A stretch of DNA of 60,371 bases from Sulfurimonas sp. SAG-AH-194-C21 (GTDB lineage: Bacteria > Campylobacterota > Campylobacteria > Campylobacterales > Sulfurimonadaceae). Each line of letters begins with the position of its first letter. Position 1 is the stretch's first letter. A program made the translations under genes and the position numbers. Location: assembly GCF_029215985.1 (NCBI RefSeq), contig NZ_JAEMVC010000009.1, positions 1-60,371 of the forward strand. Direction: 5' to 3'. Positions 9,727-18,652 of this stretch are shown here, piece by piece. The notes beneath the pieces were generated by a model. It had not been told where the DNA came from. It searched no databases and saw only the letters and a program-made list of their open reading frames with translations.

Positions 9727-10143
9727 ATGGAAAAAGTGACACCGATAGACAAAGAGTATATATACGATGGTGATGTAATTATTAGTCAAACTGACATAAA
9801 TGGCTTCATTACATACGCAAACCGAGCTTTTGCTCAGGCTTCAGACTATAAAATAGATGAGCTTGTAGGCAAGTCCCAAAATATTATTCGTCATCCAGAT
9901 ATGCCAAAGGTTATATTCGCAAAAATGTGGGAAACGATTTCAGGAGGACAAGCTTGGAATGGTTTAGTCAAAAACTTGAGAAAAGATGGTATGTTTTACT
10001 GGGTTGAAACAGAAATAATACCTATTTTAGGTACTGATGAAACAGAAATCACTGGATATATTGCGGTTAGAAAAGAGGCTTCAAGAAAAAATATCAAAGA
10101 AGCACAAGAGACATATAAAAAAATGTTAGAAACGCAAGAGTAA
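9727..10143 (+). CDS. Single-domain PAS (Aer-like) sensor protein
   Basis: The 138-residue protein is one PAS domain of the aerotaxis-receptor type: DGDVIISQTDINGFITYANRAF near residues 17-38, IIRHPDMPKVIF near 54-65, W..I.GG..WNGLVKN near 70-85, then KDGMFYWVE near 87-95. Such PAS domains usually bind FAD or haem and sense redox or oxygen. There is no output domain, so it must act through partners. It is the first gene of a four-gene run (PAS, HPt, hybrid kinase, receiver) with gaps of only 9-14 bases, which points to one pathway. AAGG precedes the start at a normal distance. The ligand cannot be read from sequence. Confidence 0.88.
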   Translation: MEKVTPIDKEYIYDGDVIISQTDINGFITYANRAFAQASDYKIDELVGKSQNIIRHPDMPKVIFAKMWETISGGQAWNGLVKNLRKDGMFYWVETEIIPILGTDETEITGYIAVRKEASRKNIKEAQETYKKMLETQE

Positions 10144-10154
10144 GGAGTAGATAT

Positions 10155-11696
10155 ATGCTAATATATAATTTTAAAAAAGAATTTCTGGGAATAGATGAAA
10201 AAGATCTTAAAACATTAGGTTTTAAAGATTTAGCTGGACTTCGTACAGAAGTTACAGATTTTGCTGACCTATTTGTAAAAACACCTGGGTATGTACATAA
10301 TTTTAAACATGTTCATTGGATTGACTTCATTACCTGTGCCGAATCAAGCGAAGAATCAAAAGTTATTATAAATGTTAATAATAAGAACTATAAATGTGTC
10401 CTACAAATCACTACCACTTATTTAGTAGACAGTCCCTCTTCTAAAGCCTTTATAATAACTCTTAATAATTTGAGAGAGCTTAACACTAGTGAAAGTGAAC
10501 GTATCTCAGGAGATATAACGACAAGAGAAGTACCACAAACTGTGGTCCAATCTCAACAAATTTTTAATACACCAGAACTGAGTGATGAGTTTGATACAAA
10601 TAATATTGAAGAAGAACTCCAGTCTAGTCCAACTGTAAAAGATGATCCTTATGAGACACCTCTTAAAATTGATTTAGATAGTGAAGATACTACTTTTGAA
10701 GAAGAGATACTCAGTACTCATTTAGATAGTGACTTAGAAATTGATGAAAACCTCCATTTGGATGATATGAGTTTAGATATAGACTTTGAAGATGATCTAA
10801 GTGTTCCTTTAGATATAGAAGAAGAGCTAGATGTATCTGAAATAGCAACGATGGATATACAAACAGTCGAAGAAAACTTTGATAATGGTTATGTATATAA
10901 TCCACAAGTAGCCTCAGATGAACTAGGCTTACCGCTAGACTTAATCGAAGAGTTTATTCAAGACTTTATAGCACAAGCTAAAGAATTTAAAGCCAACTTG
11001 TACCAAGCAGTAGATGAGCAGGACCTCGACAACTTACGTATTTTATCTCACAAACTTAAAGGTGTTGCCGCTAACTTAAGAGTAGAAGATGCACTAGAGG
11101 CACTCACAACTATAAATACATCAGATGATTTAAATATAATAGAAGATACTCTTAATACTTTCTATAAAATCATTTCAAAATTAGCTGGTGAAGAAATTTC
11201 TATCCAACGAGAGATACATAACCCTCCTCCTTCAGAACTAATAGTAGAAGAGGAAAGTCTTGATATCTCATTTAAAGATGAAATTGAAGATGACCTTTAT
11301 GCTGATCCTATTGAGACATTAGAAAAACCATTAGAACTTTTAGATGTAGCAGAAGAAGAAGTAGTAGTAGCAGTAGAGAAAAAAGAAGAAAAAGTTGTTT
11401 ATATCAAAGATAATATTGCTAATGAAATAGGAATTGATACTGAAAGTTTTAATGAACTTTTTAATGATTATATTAAAGAAGCTGGTGAATTAAACAAGTC
11501 AATTCAAAGTGCTTTAGAAAATAATGATGTACACACTTGTAAAAGTGCTGCATTGCAACTCAAGGGGATGAGTGACAATATGCGAATTACAACATTTTCT
11601 AATGACCTTGAAATTATCATTCATGCCAATAATACACAAGACATACAAGATAGTCTAAACAACATAGTTACTGCGATAGCAGAACTATCAAAATAA
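10155..11696 (+). CDS. Acidic protein with one intact and one degenerate HPt domain
   Basis: This 513-residue protein has three parts joined by long acidic low-complexity linkers. Residues about 1-110 form a mixed alpha/beta domain I do not recognise. Residues about 255-345 form an HPt domain with the phospho-acceptor His299 in SHKLKGVAANL. Residues about 420-513 form a second HPt-like bundle, but the equivalent segment reads LQLKG and the histidine is replaced by Leu467. HPt domains pass phosphate between receiver domains of a phosphorelay. The gene sits between the PAS protein and the NIT-domain hybrid kinase with small gaps, so His299 most likely exchanges phosphate with that kinase's receiver and with the downstream CheY-like protein (inference). 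The dead domain may bind a receiver without accepting phosphate. Confidence 0.8.
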   Translation: MLIYNFKKEFLGIDEKDLKTLGFKDLAGLRTEVTDFADLFVKTPGYVHNFKHVHWIDFITCAESSEESKVIINVNNKNYKCVLQITTTYLVDSPSSKAFIITLNNLRELNTSESERISGDITTREVPQTVVQSQQIFNTPELSDEFDTNNIEEELQSSPTVKDDPYETPLKIDLDSEDTTFEEEILSTHLDSDLEIDENLHLDDMSLDIDFEDDLSVPLDIEEELDVSEIATMDIQTVEENFDNGYVYNPQVASDELGLPLDLIEEFIQDFIAQAKEFKANLYQAVDEQDLDNLRILSHKLKGVAANLRVEDALEALTTINTSDDLNIIEDTLNTFYKIISKLAGEEISIQREIHNPPPSELIVEEESLDISFKDEIEDDLYADPIETLEKPLELLDVAEEEVVVAVEKKEEKVVYIKDNIANEIGIDTESFNELFNDYIKEAGELNKSIQSALENNDVHTCKSAALQLKGMSDNMRITTFSNDLEIIIHANNTQDIQDSLNNIVTAIAELSK

Positions 11697-11710
11697 AAAG
11701 GGTTTAATAT

Positions 11711-14700
11711 ATGCAACTAGGACTTAAAAATCGACTTAGACTTATCAGTCTTCTTCCAATTGTAATTTTAATCTCAATTACAAGTTATTTCGTTTTCAAT
11801 TCTTATGATAACTATACAACAGCACAATTACTACAAGATAAACTCTCTGAAAATAGAGAGCTTAATAAATTAGTAAATAATATATCTCGAGAAAGGGGTA
11901 TGACGGTAATGTACCTCGGAAACTCTTCACCAAACACACTGCGTTCACTTGTAAAGCAACGTGATGTAGTTGATGAAGTATTTGAGAACTACCTACAACA
12001 TGTACAAAAAAAAGAAGTTTTACATGATCACTCAAATGGGGTAAAAAATTGTCATACATGTAGTAATGTAATATCGATTGAAACTTACCTAAACAATATT
12101 GTTAAGACTCGAGATTTAGTTGATGAACATAAAACAAACTTTAAAGATGTTTATGAAAACATTTATGGGAAAGCACAACATGCTGCTATATCCCAACTTG
12201 AAGAAATCACATCAAATCAACTTGATTCAGAAATCAATTCATATGCAGCACAATATATATCTTTAGTGCGTGCTGGTGAGTATACTTCTGACGAGCGTGA
12301 TTTTATCTCGTTTGCGATAGCCCGTTCTACAGAGTTAGAAGAAGAAGAAATAAATGCATGGATTTCACTTATCGCCAAAGCTGATTCTCTTAACTATAGT
12401 ACATTAAGAGATATACTACTCATCTCCCAACTTGATGGTATCTTTAAAAATGAGGATAGCCTAGAGCTTTTTGATGATATAAATACAGAGAGAGCAGGTA
12501 TACTTTTTGCCTCTGCTGAGGGTGAATATGAAATCACATCAGGTATTTGGTTTGCAATGTTATCTGAAAAAACAAATACTATCTCAACTGCAGAAGATTT
12601 AATCTTAACAGCGATGGACAGACGTGCTGTTATTGTAAAAGCTGAAGCACTTCAATTTCTTACAATTACCCTCACTATATGGCTAGTCTCAATTATTCTT
12701 GCAATCCTTGGTTTTTTACTCTCAAATGAAATCGCAAAAAATATCAAAAATCTTGAGCATGTTCTCAAGCGTGTTGCAGCCGATACAGCAGAAGATGAAG
12801 GGAGTGTTGATATTAACCTTCACACTGCCAAAGGTACCTCAGAAGCCTATGATTTACTTGAGCGCATTATTGAGCAAACTCGTCATGATAAAGAGTCTGC
12901 ACAAGAAGCTTCAGAAGCAAAATCAATGTTCCTTGCAAATATGTCTCATGAAATTCGTACACCGCTTAATGGTATTGTTGGGTTTACTGAACTACTAAAA
13001 GATACTGGTCTAAAAGAAGAACAAACTGAATTTGTTGAAATTATTGAAAAATCTTCAGAAAACCTTCTTGAAATTATCAATAATATTCTTGACCTTTCTA
13101 AGATTGAGTCTAATAAACTTGAGATTGAAGATATCGCGTTTAGCCCTGCAGAAGAGTTTGAATCAGCAGTTGATGTATATGCTGTTCGTGCAAGTGAAAA
13201 GCATATTGACCTTGGTTGTTTCATTGACCCTGAGCTTGAACATCCAATTAAAGGTGATCCAACTAAAATCAAAGAAGTTATTATTAACCTTCTTTCAAAT
13301 GCAGTTAAATTTACAAGTAGTTCTGGTGCAATTAATGTCGACATTAGAAAACTCGATTCTGAACAAGAGGGAATCACGAGAGTACGCTTTGAAGTACAAG
13401 ATAGTGGTATCGGTGTAACTAGTGAGCAAAAAGCGAAAATCTTTGATGCTTTCTCTCAAGCAGATACAAGTATTACTCGTAAATATGGTGGTACAGGTCT
13501 TGGACTTACAATTTCATCGAGATTTATCGAACTTATGGGTGGTCAACTTGATCTTCACTCTGAACCAGGCGAAGGAACAACATTCTTCTTTACAATTGAT
13601 TTTGAAGAGATTGAGACTCTTAACGAATCAGTTAGGGGTACATTCTCAAGTATCAATGCACTTGTTTTAGAGTCCGCACATAAAACTAAACGCCAGGATA
13701 TATACCTACGTGAGTACTTAGACTTTTATGGTGTAAGCTATACATCATTTAAAGATCTTAACGAACTTGAGACACTCCAACGTCAAGTGAATTATGATTT
13801 AGTTATCGCTGATTATGATTATGCTGATGAAGAAGCATTAAATCACTACAGTTCACTTCACCAAGAGTTAATTCTACTCACTAAATCATATTTTATGAAG
13901 AAAATTGACTCTATGAATTTAGAGATATTTAAAACTCTTTATGAGCCATTAAATAACTCTAAATTGAGACAAACTCTAGATAATATACATAGTGAAAACT
14001 TTAGTGCTAAACGTGCTAAAAAAGTAAATCGTAAAAAGTTCAATGCTGAAACATCAAGATTTGATGCAAATGTTTTAATTGCAGAAGATAATATTATTAA
14101 TCAAAAACTGATTAAACGAACTTTAGAAGACTTAGGTCTTACAATCACTATCGCTTCAAATGGTCTTGAAGCATTTCAGAAACGTAAAGATGGAAACTTT
14201 GACTTAATATTTATGGATATTCAGATGCCGTACTTAGATGGTATGGAAGCGACCAAAGAGATTCTTGAGTATGAAGAAGATTATAATCAGCCACATGTCC
14301 CAATACTTGCACTTACGGCCAATGCACTTAAAGGGGATAGAGAACGCTTTTTAGAAGCTGGTCTTGATGAATACACAACGAAACCATTAGTGCGTTCCGA
14401 AATCATCTCACTGCTTAATCATTTCCTAGCTGACTATATTATTGAGACTACTCCAACACCAGAAAACATCCGTATAGTTCCACCGGAGAGTAAACCTAAG
14501 GTTGAAATAAAACCTCAAATTAAAGTTGAACCTGAGCTTGAAATCGTAGTTGAACCTGAAATCGAAGTAGAACCTGTAATTGAGCCATCTATAGTTGCAA
14601 CATATCAAGCTAATGTACTCATTGCTAAAAAGAGTGTCTTTGAAGCAAAATTCTTTACTAAAATTTTAGATAAACTCAATTATAGCTATGAAATTGCTGG

Positions 14701-14965
14701 ATCAATAGAAGAACTGCAAAGTAAAATCAATGCGAACAGTTATAATGTTATTCTACTGGATAAAGAGTGTAAGGGACTTAGTCTATCAGACTTTTCTACA
14801 CTTCTTAAACAGAATAATACTAAGAGAAACCTTGATTCAAAGCTTATTTTGATTACTGACCCATCTATGCCAGAAGATGCAAGTGATACAGACTATGCTG
14901 ATGAATCAGTTAAAAATACACTTAGCAAAGATTTACTTCGATTGCTAATAGAAAAATTTATATAA
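11711..14965 (+). CDS. Hybrid sensor histidine kinase with NIT-type sensory domain and three receiver-like domains
   Basis: The 1084-residue membrane kinase starts with a transmembrane helix (about 11-30) and a periplasmic helical domain up to about 310 that matches the nitrate/nitrite-sensing NIT domain (ISRERGMTVMYLG at 58-70). This domain holds an inserted cluster His105, His107, Cys114, His115, Cys117. A second membrane helix is near 315-337. The kinase core has His413 in NMSHEIRTPLNG and the ATP-lid GTGLGLTIS near 593-601. Three receiver-like domains follow. The first (about 645-760) is degenerate. The second (about 786-905) is complete, with Asp836 and Lys891. The third (about 967-1084) comes after a Pro/Glu/Val linker (925-960) and lacks the usual acidic pair. 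NIT domains sense nitrate or nitrite in characterised cases; here the ligand is unproven. Confidence 0.9.
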   Translation: MQLGLKNRLRLISLLPIVILISITSYFVFNSYDNYTTAQLLQDKLSENRELNKLVNNISRERGMTVMYLGNSSPNTLRSLVKQRDVVDEVFENYLQHVQKKEVLHDHSNGVKNCHTCSNVISIETYLNNIVKTRDLVDEHKTNFKDVYENIYGKAQHAAISQLEEITSNQLDSEINSYAAQYISLVRAGEYTSDERDFISFAIARSTELEEEEINAWISLIAKADSLNYSTLRDILLISQLDGIFKNEDSLELFDDINTERAGILFASAEGEYEITSGIWFAMLSEKTNTISTAEDLILTAMDRRAVIVKAEALQFLTITLTIWLVSIILAILGFLLSNEIAKNIKNLEHVLKRVAADTAEDEGSVDINLHTAKGTSEAYDLLERIIEQTRHDKESAQEASEAKSMFLANMSHEIRTPLNGIVGFTELLKDTGLKEEQTEFVEIIEKSSENLLEIINNILDLSKIESNKLEIEDIAFSPAEEFESAVDVYAVRASEKHIDLGCFIDPELEHPIKGDPTKIKEVIINLLSNAVKFTSSSGAINVDIRKLDSEQEGITRVRFEVQDSGIGVTSEQKAKIFDAFSQADTSITRKYGGTGLGLTISSRFIELMGGQLDLHSEPGEGTTFFFTIDFEEIETLNESVRGTFSSINALVLESAHKTKRQDIYLREYLDFYGVSYTSFKDLNELETLQRQVNYDLVIADYDYADEEALNHYSSLHQELILLTKSYFMKKIDSMNLEIFKTLYEPLNNSKLRQTLDNIHSENFSAKRAKKVNRKKFNAETSRFDANVLIAEDNIINQKLIKRTLEDLGLTITIASNGLEAFQKRKDGNFDLIFMDIQMPYLDGMEATKEILEYEEDYNQPHVPILALTANALKGDRERFLEAGLDEYTTKPLVRSEIISLLNHFLADYIIETTPTPENIRIVPPESKPKVEIKPQIKVEPELEIVVEPEIEVEPVIEPSIVATYQANVLIAKKSVFEAKFFTKILDKLNYSYEIAGSIEELQSKINANSYNVILLDKECKGLSLSDFSTLLKQNNTKRNLDSKLILITDPSMPEDASDTDYADESVKNTLSKDLLRLLIEKFI

Positions 14966-14974
14966 GGATAAAAT

Positions 14975-15352
14975 ATGCAAAAAAATGATCTCGTAGTTTT
15001 AGCCGTTGATGATGATATGATCAACCTAAAGTTACTCAAGTCGATGCTGGGTAAAAGTGGCAAAGTCAAAGAAGTAATAGAGGCTAAAAATGGCTCTGAT
15101 GCCATTGGTCAGTTAAAAGGTCGTGACGATATAGATCTTATACTTCTTGACATTATAATGCCTATTATGGGTGGAATAGATATGCTTAAAGTTGTGCGTG
15201 CAGATGATAATCTCCGTCAACTTCCTATCATTGTGCTTACAACTGATGAGACAAAAAAGGCTGAGGCTTTAGAGTGTGGGGCAAATGGTTTTTTAATGAA
15301 ACCTATTAGAAATGAAGAGCTAATGAAAAAGATAGCAACTGTAATCGTCTAA
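14975..15352 (+). CDS. Single-domain CheY-like response regulator
   Basis: The 125-residue protein is one receiver domain. It has the acidic triad VDDD near residue 12, the phospho-acceptor Asp in LILLDIIMPIMGG near residue 54, the LTTDE switch residue near 90 and the conserved Lys in LMKP near 108. No output domain is present, so it works by protein-protein contact or as a phosphate sink. It follows the hybrid kinase by 9 bases with an AAGGA ribosome site, and closes the PAS/HPt/kinase/receiver operon. Confidence 0.93.
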   Translation: MQKNDLVVLAVDDDMINLKLLKSMLGKSGKVKEVIEAKNGSDAIGQLKGRDDIDLILLDIIMPIMGGIDMLKVVRADDNLRQLPIIVLTTDETKKAEALECGANGFLMKPIRNEELMKKIATVIV

Positions 15353-15378
15353 AACACTAGGGAGCGATGCTCCCTAGT
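15351..15378 (-). terminator. Terminator between lon and the signalling operon
   Basis: A perfect 10-bp stem (ACTAGGGAGC at 15356-15365, GCTCCCTAGT at 15369-15378) with a GAT loop fills the gap between convergent genes. On the minus strand it is followed by GTTTTA, so it best serves lon. The plus-strand side lacks a T-run but the stable stem could still act on both. Confidence 0.85.
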
Positions 15379-15384
15379 ACAAGT

Positions 15385-17802
15385 CTAAACTAAGACCTGC
15401 TTTAACACTTCTTCAATCCGAGTAACTCCAACTATTTCCATAGCAGAACGTACCTCTTTAGGAATATCTTCTAAATCACGTTTATAATTTTTTTCTGGAA
15501 TTAAAACTTTTGTCATACCCGCTTTATGTGCAGCTATAAGTTTTTCTTTGAGGCCACCAATAGGTAAAGCATCTCCACTAAGAGAAACTTCACCCGTCAT
15601 TGCTATCTCAGAACGAATTTTTTTACCACTTAGTATAGAAGCGATAACAGTACACATAGCTAAACCAGCACTAGGACCATCTTTAGGTGTTGCCCCATCT
15701 GGAACATGGATATGAAGATCATAACGCTTGTAGACTTCACTAGCATCCATTTTAACTGCATCTTCTTTTTCTTTAAATGTCATAGGAATTTGACTTGGCA
15801 TTATTTTTAATGTTCTTTTATCTATAAGAGTTTTTACTACACTCATAGCAATTCTTGCTGATTCTTTCATTACATCACCAAGACTACCTGTAAGTTGCAT
15901 ACTACCCTTACCTTTGATACGGATAGATTCTATTTTAAGTACATCTCCACCAACAGCAGTCCAAGCAAGACCATTTACAACACCTATAACAGGTATCTTA
16001 TCTGTTATTTCTATTTCAAATACGGACTTATCAAAAAATTCTTTAAGGTTTTTGAGTGTAACTGAAACTTTTCCACTGTTTGTATCTTGCAAAATGTTTT
16101 GTGCTGCTTTACGGCTCATATCTGCAATACGACGTCGTAGGTTACGTACTCCAGCCTCGCGGGTATAACTATGAATAAGCTCTTTTAGTGCAGGCTTAGA
16201 AATGCCGAGTTCACTTTTCTTAAGACCATGCTTTTTAAGCTCTTGAGGTATAAGATAACGCGATGCTATCTCAAACTTTTCTTGAGGAGTATATGAAGTT
16301 ACAGCTATAAACTCCATTCTATCACGAAGTGGTGCTGGAATACGTCCAACATCATTTGCTGTTGCTATAAAGATAGCATTTGAGAGATCGATGTTGAAGT
16401 TAAGATAGTAGTCTCTAAACTCACTATTTTGTTCAGGATCAAGAATCTCTAAAAGTGCTGCTGTAGGATCCCCGTGGCTAGAACGAGAAACTTTATCTAT
16501 CTCATCTAAGACAATAACAGGGTTCATCTTCTTAGCATCAATAAGACCCTGTGTGATACGTCCCGGCATTGCACCAACATATGTTCTACGGTGACCACGA
16601 AGTTCATTAACATCTTCTAGTCCACCTAAAGCTATACGAATCAGTGGACGTTTTAATGCAGTAGCGATAGAGTTAGCAAGTGAAGTTTTACCAACACCTG
16701 GAGGTCCACTAAAACAGAGAATTGCCCCCGCACTTTTTTTGTTACTTATACCACGAAGTTCAAGTAGCTCTTTTACTGCAAAGTACTCAACTATACGTTT
16801 CTTTGGTTTTTCTAATGAAAAGTGATCTTTATCAAGTTGTGCTTTTACATTATCTATATGCAGAGATTTTTTAGAAAGATTTCCAAAAGGTATATCTAAA
16901 ACCCAATCAAGATATGTTTGCGTCATAGAAGCATCAGAAGAGTCAGGATGCATACGAGCAAAACGCTCTAGTTGCTTGTTTACTTCCTTATATGCATCTG
17001 CATTCATCTTCTTCTTTTTAGCCTCAAGCTTTGCTCTATACTCTTCTATCTCTTCATCACGAGAGGTATCTGTTCCAAGCTCTTTTTGAATCTGTTTGAG
17101 TTGTTCTTTTAAAAAGTACTCTTTATTTACTTTTTCTATATGAGTATGAACTTTTGTTCGTATCTCTTTTTGAAGTTTATTTGCTTCTATCTCATCTATA
17201 AGATAGTCTATCAAATCTAAAAATCTTTTTTCTGTATCTAGCTCCATAAAAAGAGTATATGCCTGCTCTTTTTTGAGTTTTACACTTGAACATATCAAAT
17301 CTATAATACGGTTATGGTCATGGTTTTCTTCTATTGTACGAAGTAAATCAGGTGGGAAGTAGTTGCTCACTGCTGAGAGTGTTCTCACCTTTTCACGCAC
17401 AACTTCTAAAATTGCATCTATCTTTAGTGTATGGACTTCTGTTGCTTCTATCACTTCTACATGTGCGACTAAAGGATCTGTAGAGACTTCATTTACACTT
17501 TTAGCACGTGCAAGTCCTTGAAAAAGAACCTTTACTCTACCATCAGGAAGAGCAACTTTTCTCATAATTGAGCCAACTACTCCAACGTCATAAAGGGAGT
17601 TATAGTCTCGCTCACCCTCTCTACCTGCTTTTGTTGTACAAACGATAACTAGAGAGTTGTCTTCTATAGCCTTTGTTGCTGCTTTTATGTTTTTTTCATC
17701 ACTTAAAAATAGTGGACTAATCATAAATGGGTATAAAAAAAGTTCATCTTCTGCGATAACTGGTATATCTGCTGGAAACTCTCCATAATTACTTAGTTTC
17801 AT
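15385..17802 (-). CDS. lon: ATP-dependent Lon protease
   Basis: Lon degrades misfolded and regulatory proteins in the cytoplasm. The 805-residue length is normal. The N-terminal substrate-binding domain covers about residues 1-205. A coiled region precedes the AAA+ module with Walker A GPPGVGKTS near 368 and Walker B VIVLDEID near 432. The protease domain carries the Ser711 (PKDGPSAG) and Lys754 (KEKLIAAH) dyad, 43 residues apart as in E. coli Lon. It follows bamD by 26 bases on the same strand, an order I also recall from Campylobacter. No HrcA-type CIRCE repeat is seen upstream. Confidence 0.98.
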   Translation of the reverse strand: MKLSNYGEFPADIPVIAEDELFLYPFMISPLFLSDEKNIKAATKAIEDNSLVIVCTTKAGREGERDYNSLYDVGVVGSIMRKVALPDGRVKVLFQGLARAKSVNEVSTDPLVAHVEVIEATEVHTLKIDAILEVVREKVRTLSAVSNYFPPDLLRTIEENHDHNRIIDLICSSVKLKKEQAYTLFMELDTEKRFLDLIDYLIDEIEANKLQKEIRTKVHTHIEKVNKEYFLKEQLKQIQKELGTDTSRDEEIEEYRAKLEAKKKKMNADAYKEVNKQLERFARMHPDSSDASMTQTYLDWVLDIPFGNLSKKSLHIDNVKAQLDKDHFSLEKPKKRIVEYFAVKELLELRGISNKKSAGAILCFSGPPGVGKTSLANSIATALKRPLIRIALGGLEDVNELRGHRRTYVGAMPGRITQGLIDAKKMNPVIVLDEIDKVSRSSHGDPTAALLEILDPEQNSEFRDYYLNFNIDLSNAIFIATANDVGRIPAPLRDRMEFIAVTSYTPQEKFEIASRYLIPQELKKHGLKKSELGISKPALKELIHSYTREAGVRNLRRRIADMSRKAAQNILQDTNSGKVSVTLKNLKEFFDKSVFEIEITDKIPVIGVVNGLAWTAVGGDVLKIESIRIKGKGSMQLTGSLGDVMKESARIAMSVVKTLIDKRTLKIMPSQIPMTFKEKEDAVKMDASEVYKRYDLHIHVPDGATPKDGPSAGLAMCTVIASILSGKKIRSEIAMTGEVSLSGDALPIGGLKEKLIAAHKAGMTKVLIPEKNYKRDLEDIPKEVRSAMEIVGVTRIEEVLKQVLV

Positions 17803-17828
17803 AAAATTATTTCCTTATATTTAAAAAA

Positions 17829-18569
17829 TTATTTGTTTTGTTCTTCATCTTCTGAGATAGAGTTACGAGACACTACACTTCTTGTATCTGGTATGAGATA
17901 CCCATACCAACTCTCAGTACCATCACCTTCAAACCACTCTTTATACCAAGGTGAATTTGCACGCTCAATCTCACTCCATACTATCCATGATTGTGGTTTT
18001 ATTAATCTATAATAAGCGGCGCCTTTAGGTTTATCTAAGCGTTCATATAAATCAGCTATTGTCTCATTTAAAGCAGCATCCGCCATGTAAAGATTAGTAA
18101 CCATCGTATCTACAATAGAGTAGTACATAGAATTAGGATAAGTAGTTTTAAACTTTTCAGACTCAATAATAGCTTCACTTATCAGCATTTGGTCCCGACG
18201 AGGGTTTGGAAGAGCCATATACTTTGCTTTTATCTTTAAAAACTCTGCAAACTCTTTCTCGTTTGTGTTTGCATAGCGTTTGACATACTCATCTAAAAAG
18301 TGTTCTGTTAAAAGATACTCTTCATAGTACATGTGAGCGATTGCAAGTATCATAGTAGCTTCTGGTAAAAGTGGAGAGCCAATATGCTCACCCTGAAGTG
18401 ATGAGTAATAGTTATCAGCCTTATCAATACTACCTTCAGAGATAGACTCTATAATCTTAGCATACCAATACACGGCTGGTTTATTGTACTCTTCAAGTTC
18501 TTTAGAGCAAGAGGTGAAAAATATCAGTGAGATTAGTGATACAAGTGAAAAAATAGTTCTTTTTGTCAT
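17829..18569 (-). CDS. bamD: Outer-membrane assembly lipoprotein BamD-like
   Basis: This 246-residue lipoprotein (signal peptide and lipobox FTSC, mature Cys near residue 21) has the tetratricopeptide-like helical pairs of BamD/ComL. Visible pieces are the Y-A-K-x-I-E-S-I-S-x-G start near 37, the HMYYEEYLLTEHFLDEYVKRY pair in pieces near 80-100, and the NPRRDQMLISEAI region near 127. BamD is part of the beta-barrel assembly machine in the periplasmic face of the outer membrane. Length and order (bamD then lon) fit the phylum. The C-terminal tail is charged and variable. Family assignment is good, though the repeats are divergent from the E. coli protein. Confidence 0.88.
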   Translation of the reverse strand: MTKRTIFSLVSLISLIFFTSCSKELEEYNKPAVYWYAKIIESISEGSIDKADNYYSSLQGEHIGSPLLPEATMILAIAHMYYEEYLLTEHFLDEYVKRYANTNEKEFAEFLKIKAKYMALPNPRRDQMLISEAIIESEKFKTTYPNSMYYSIVDTMVTNLYMADAALNETIADLYERLDKPKGAAYYRLIKPQSWIVWSEIERANSPWYKEWFEGDGTESWYGYLIPDTRSVVSRNSISEDEEQNK

Positions 18570-18590
18570 AAAAGTCGATTCCTATAGTTA

Positions 18591-18596
18591 ATTATA
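18591..18596 (-). promoter_or_regulatory. -10 box (TATAAT) of bamD-lon
   Basis: The minus strand reads GAATATAATTAAC here. Transcription would start about 16 bases before the bamD ATG, with a TAGGA ribosome site in between. No clear -35 box is visible, as is usual in this phylum. Confidence 0.6.
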
Positions 18597-18652
18597 TTCT
18601 TATTCTATCTAAAAGAGCTATAGTTCTCATTAAAGTTAAAATAGATAGAGAC

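Noticed and set aside
10711..10905. Minus-strand frame opposite the acidic linker of the HPt protein
   Set aside because: It is a Leu/His-rich reflection of an Asp/Glu-rich linker in the real gene.
12946..13418. Overlapping frames on both strands within the hybrid kinase gene
   Set aside because: They cover the conserved kinase core; the real frame explains the sequence and the others have no domain.
14426..14608. Minus-strand frame opposite the Pro/Glu/Val linker of the hybrid kinase
   Set aside because: It is a Phe/Arg/Asn low-complexity reflection of a repetitive coding linker, with no sign of translation.
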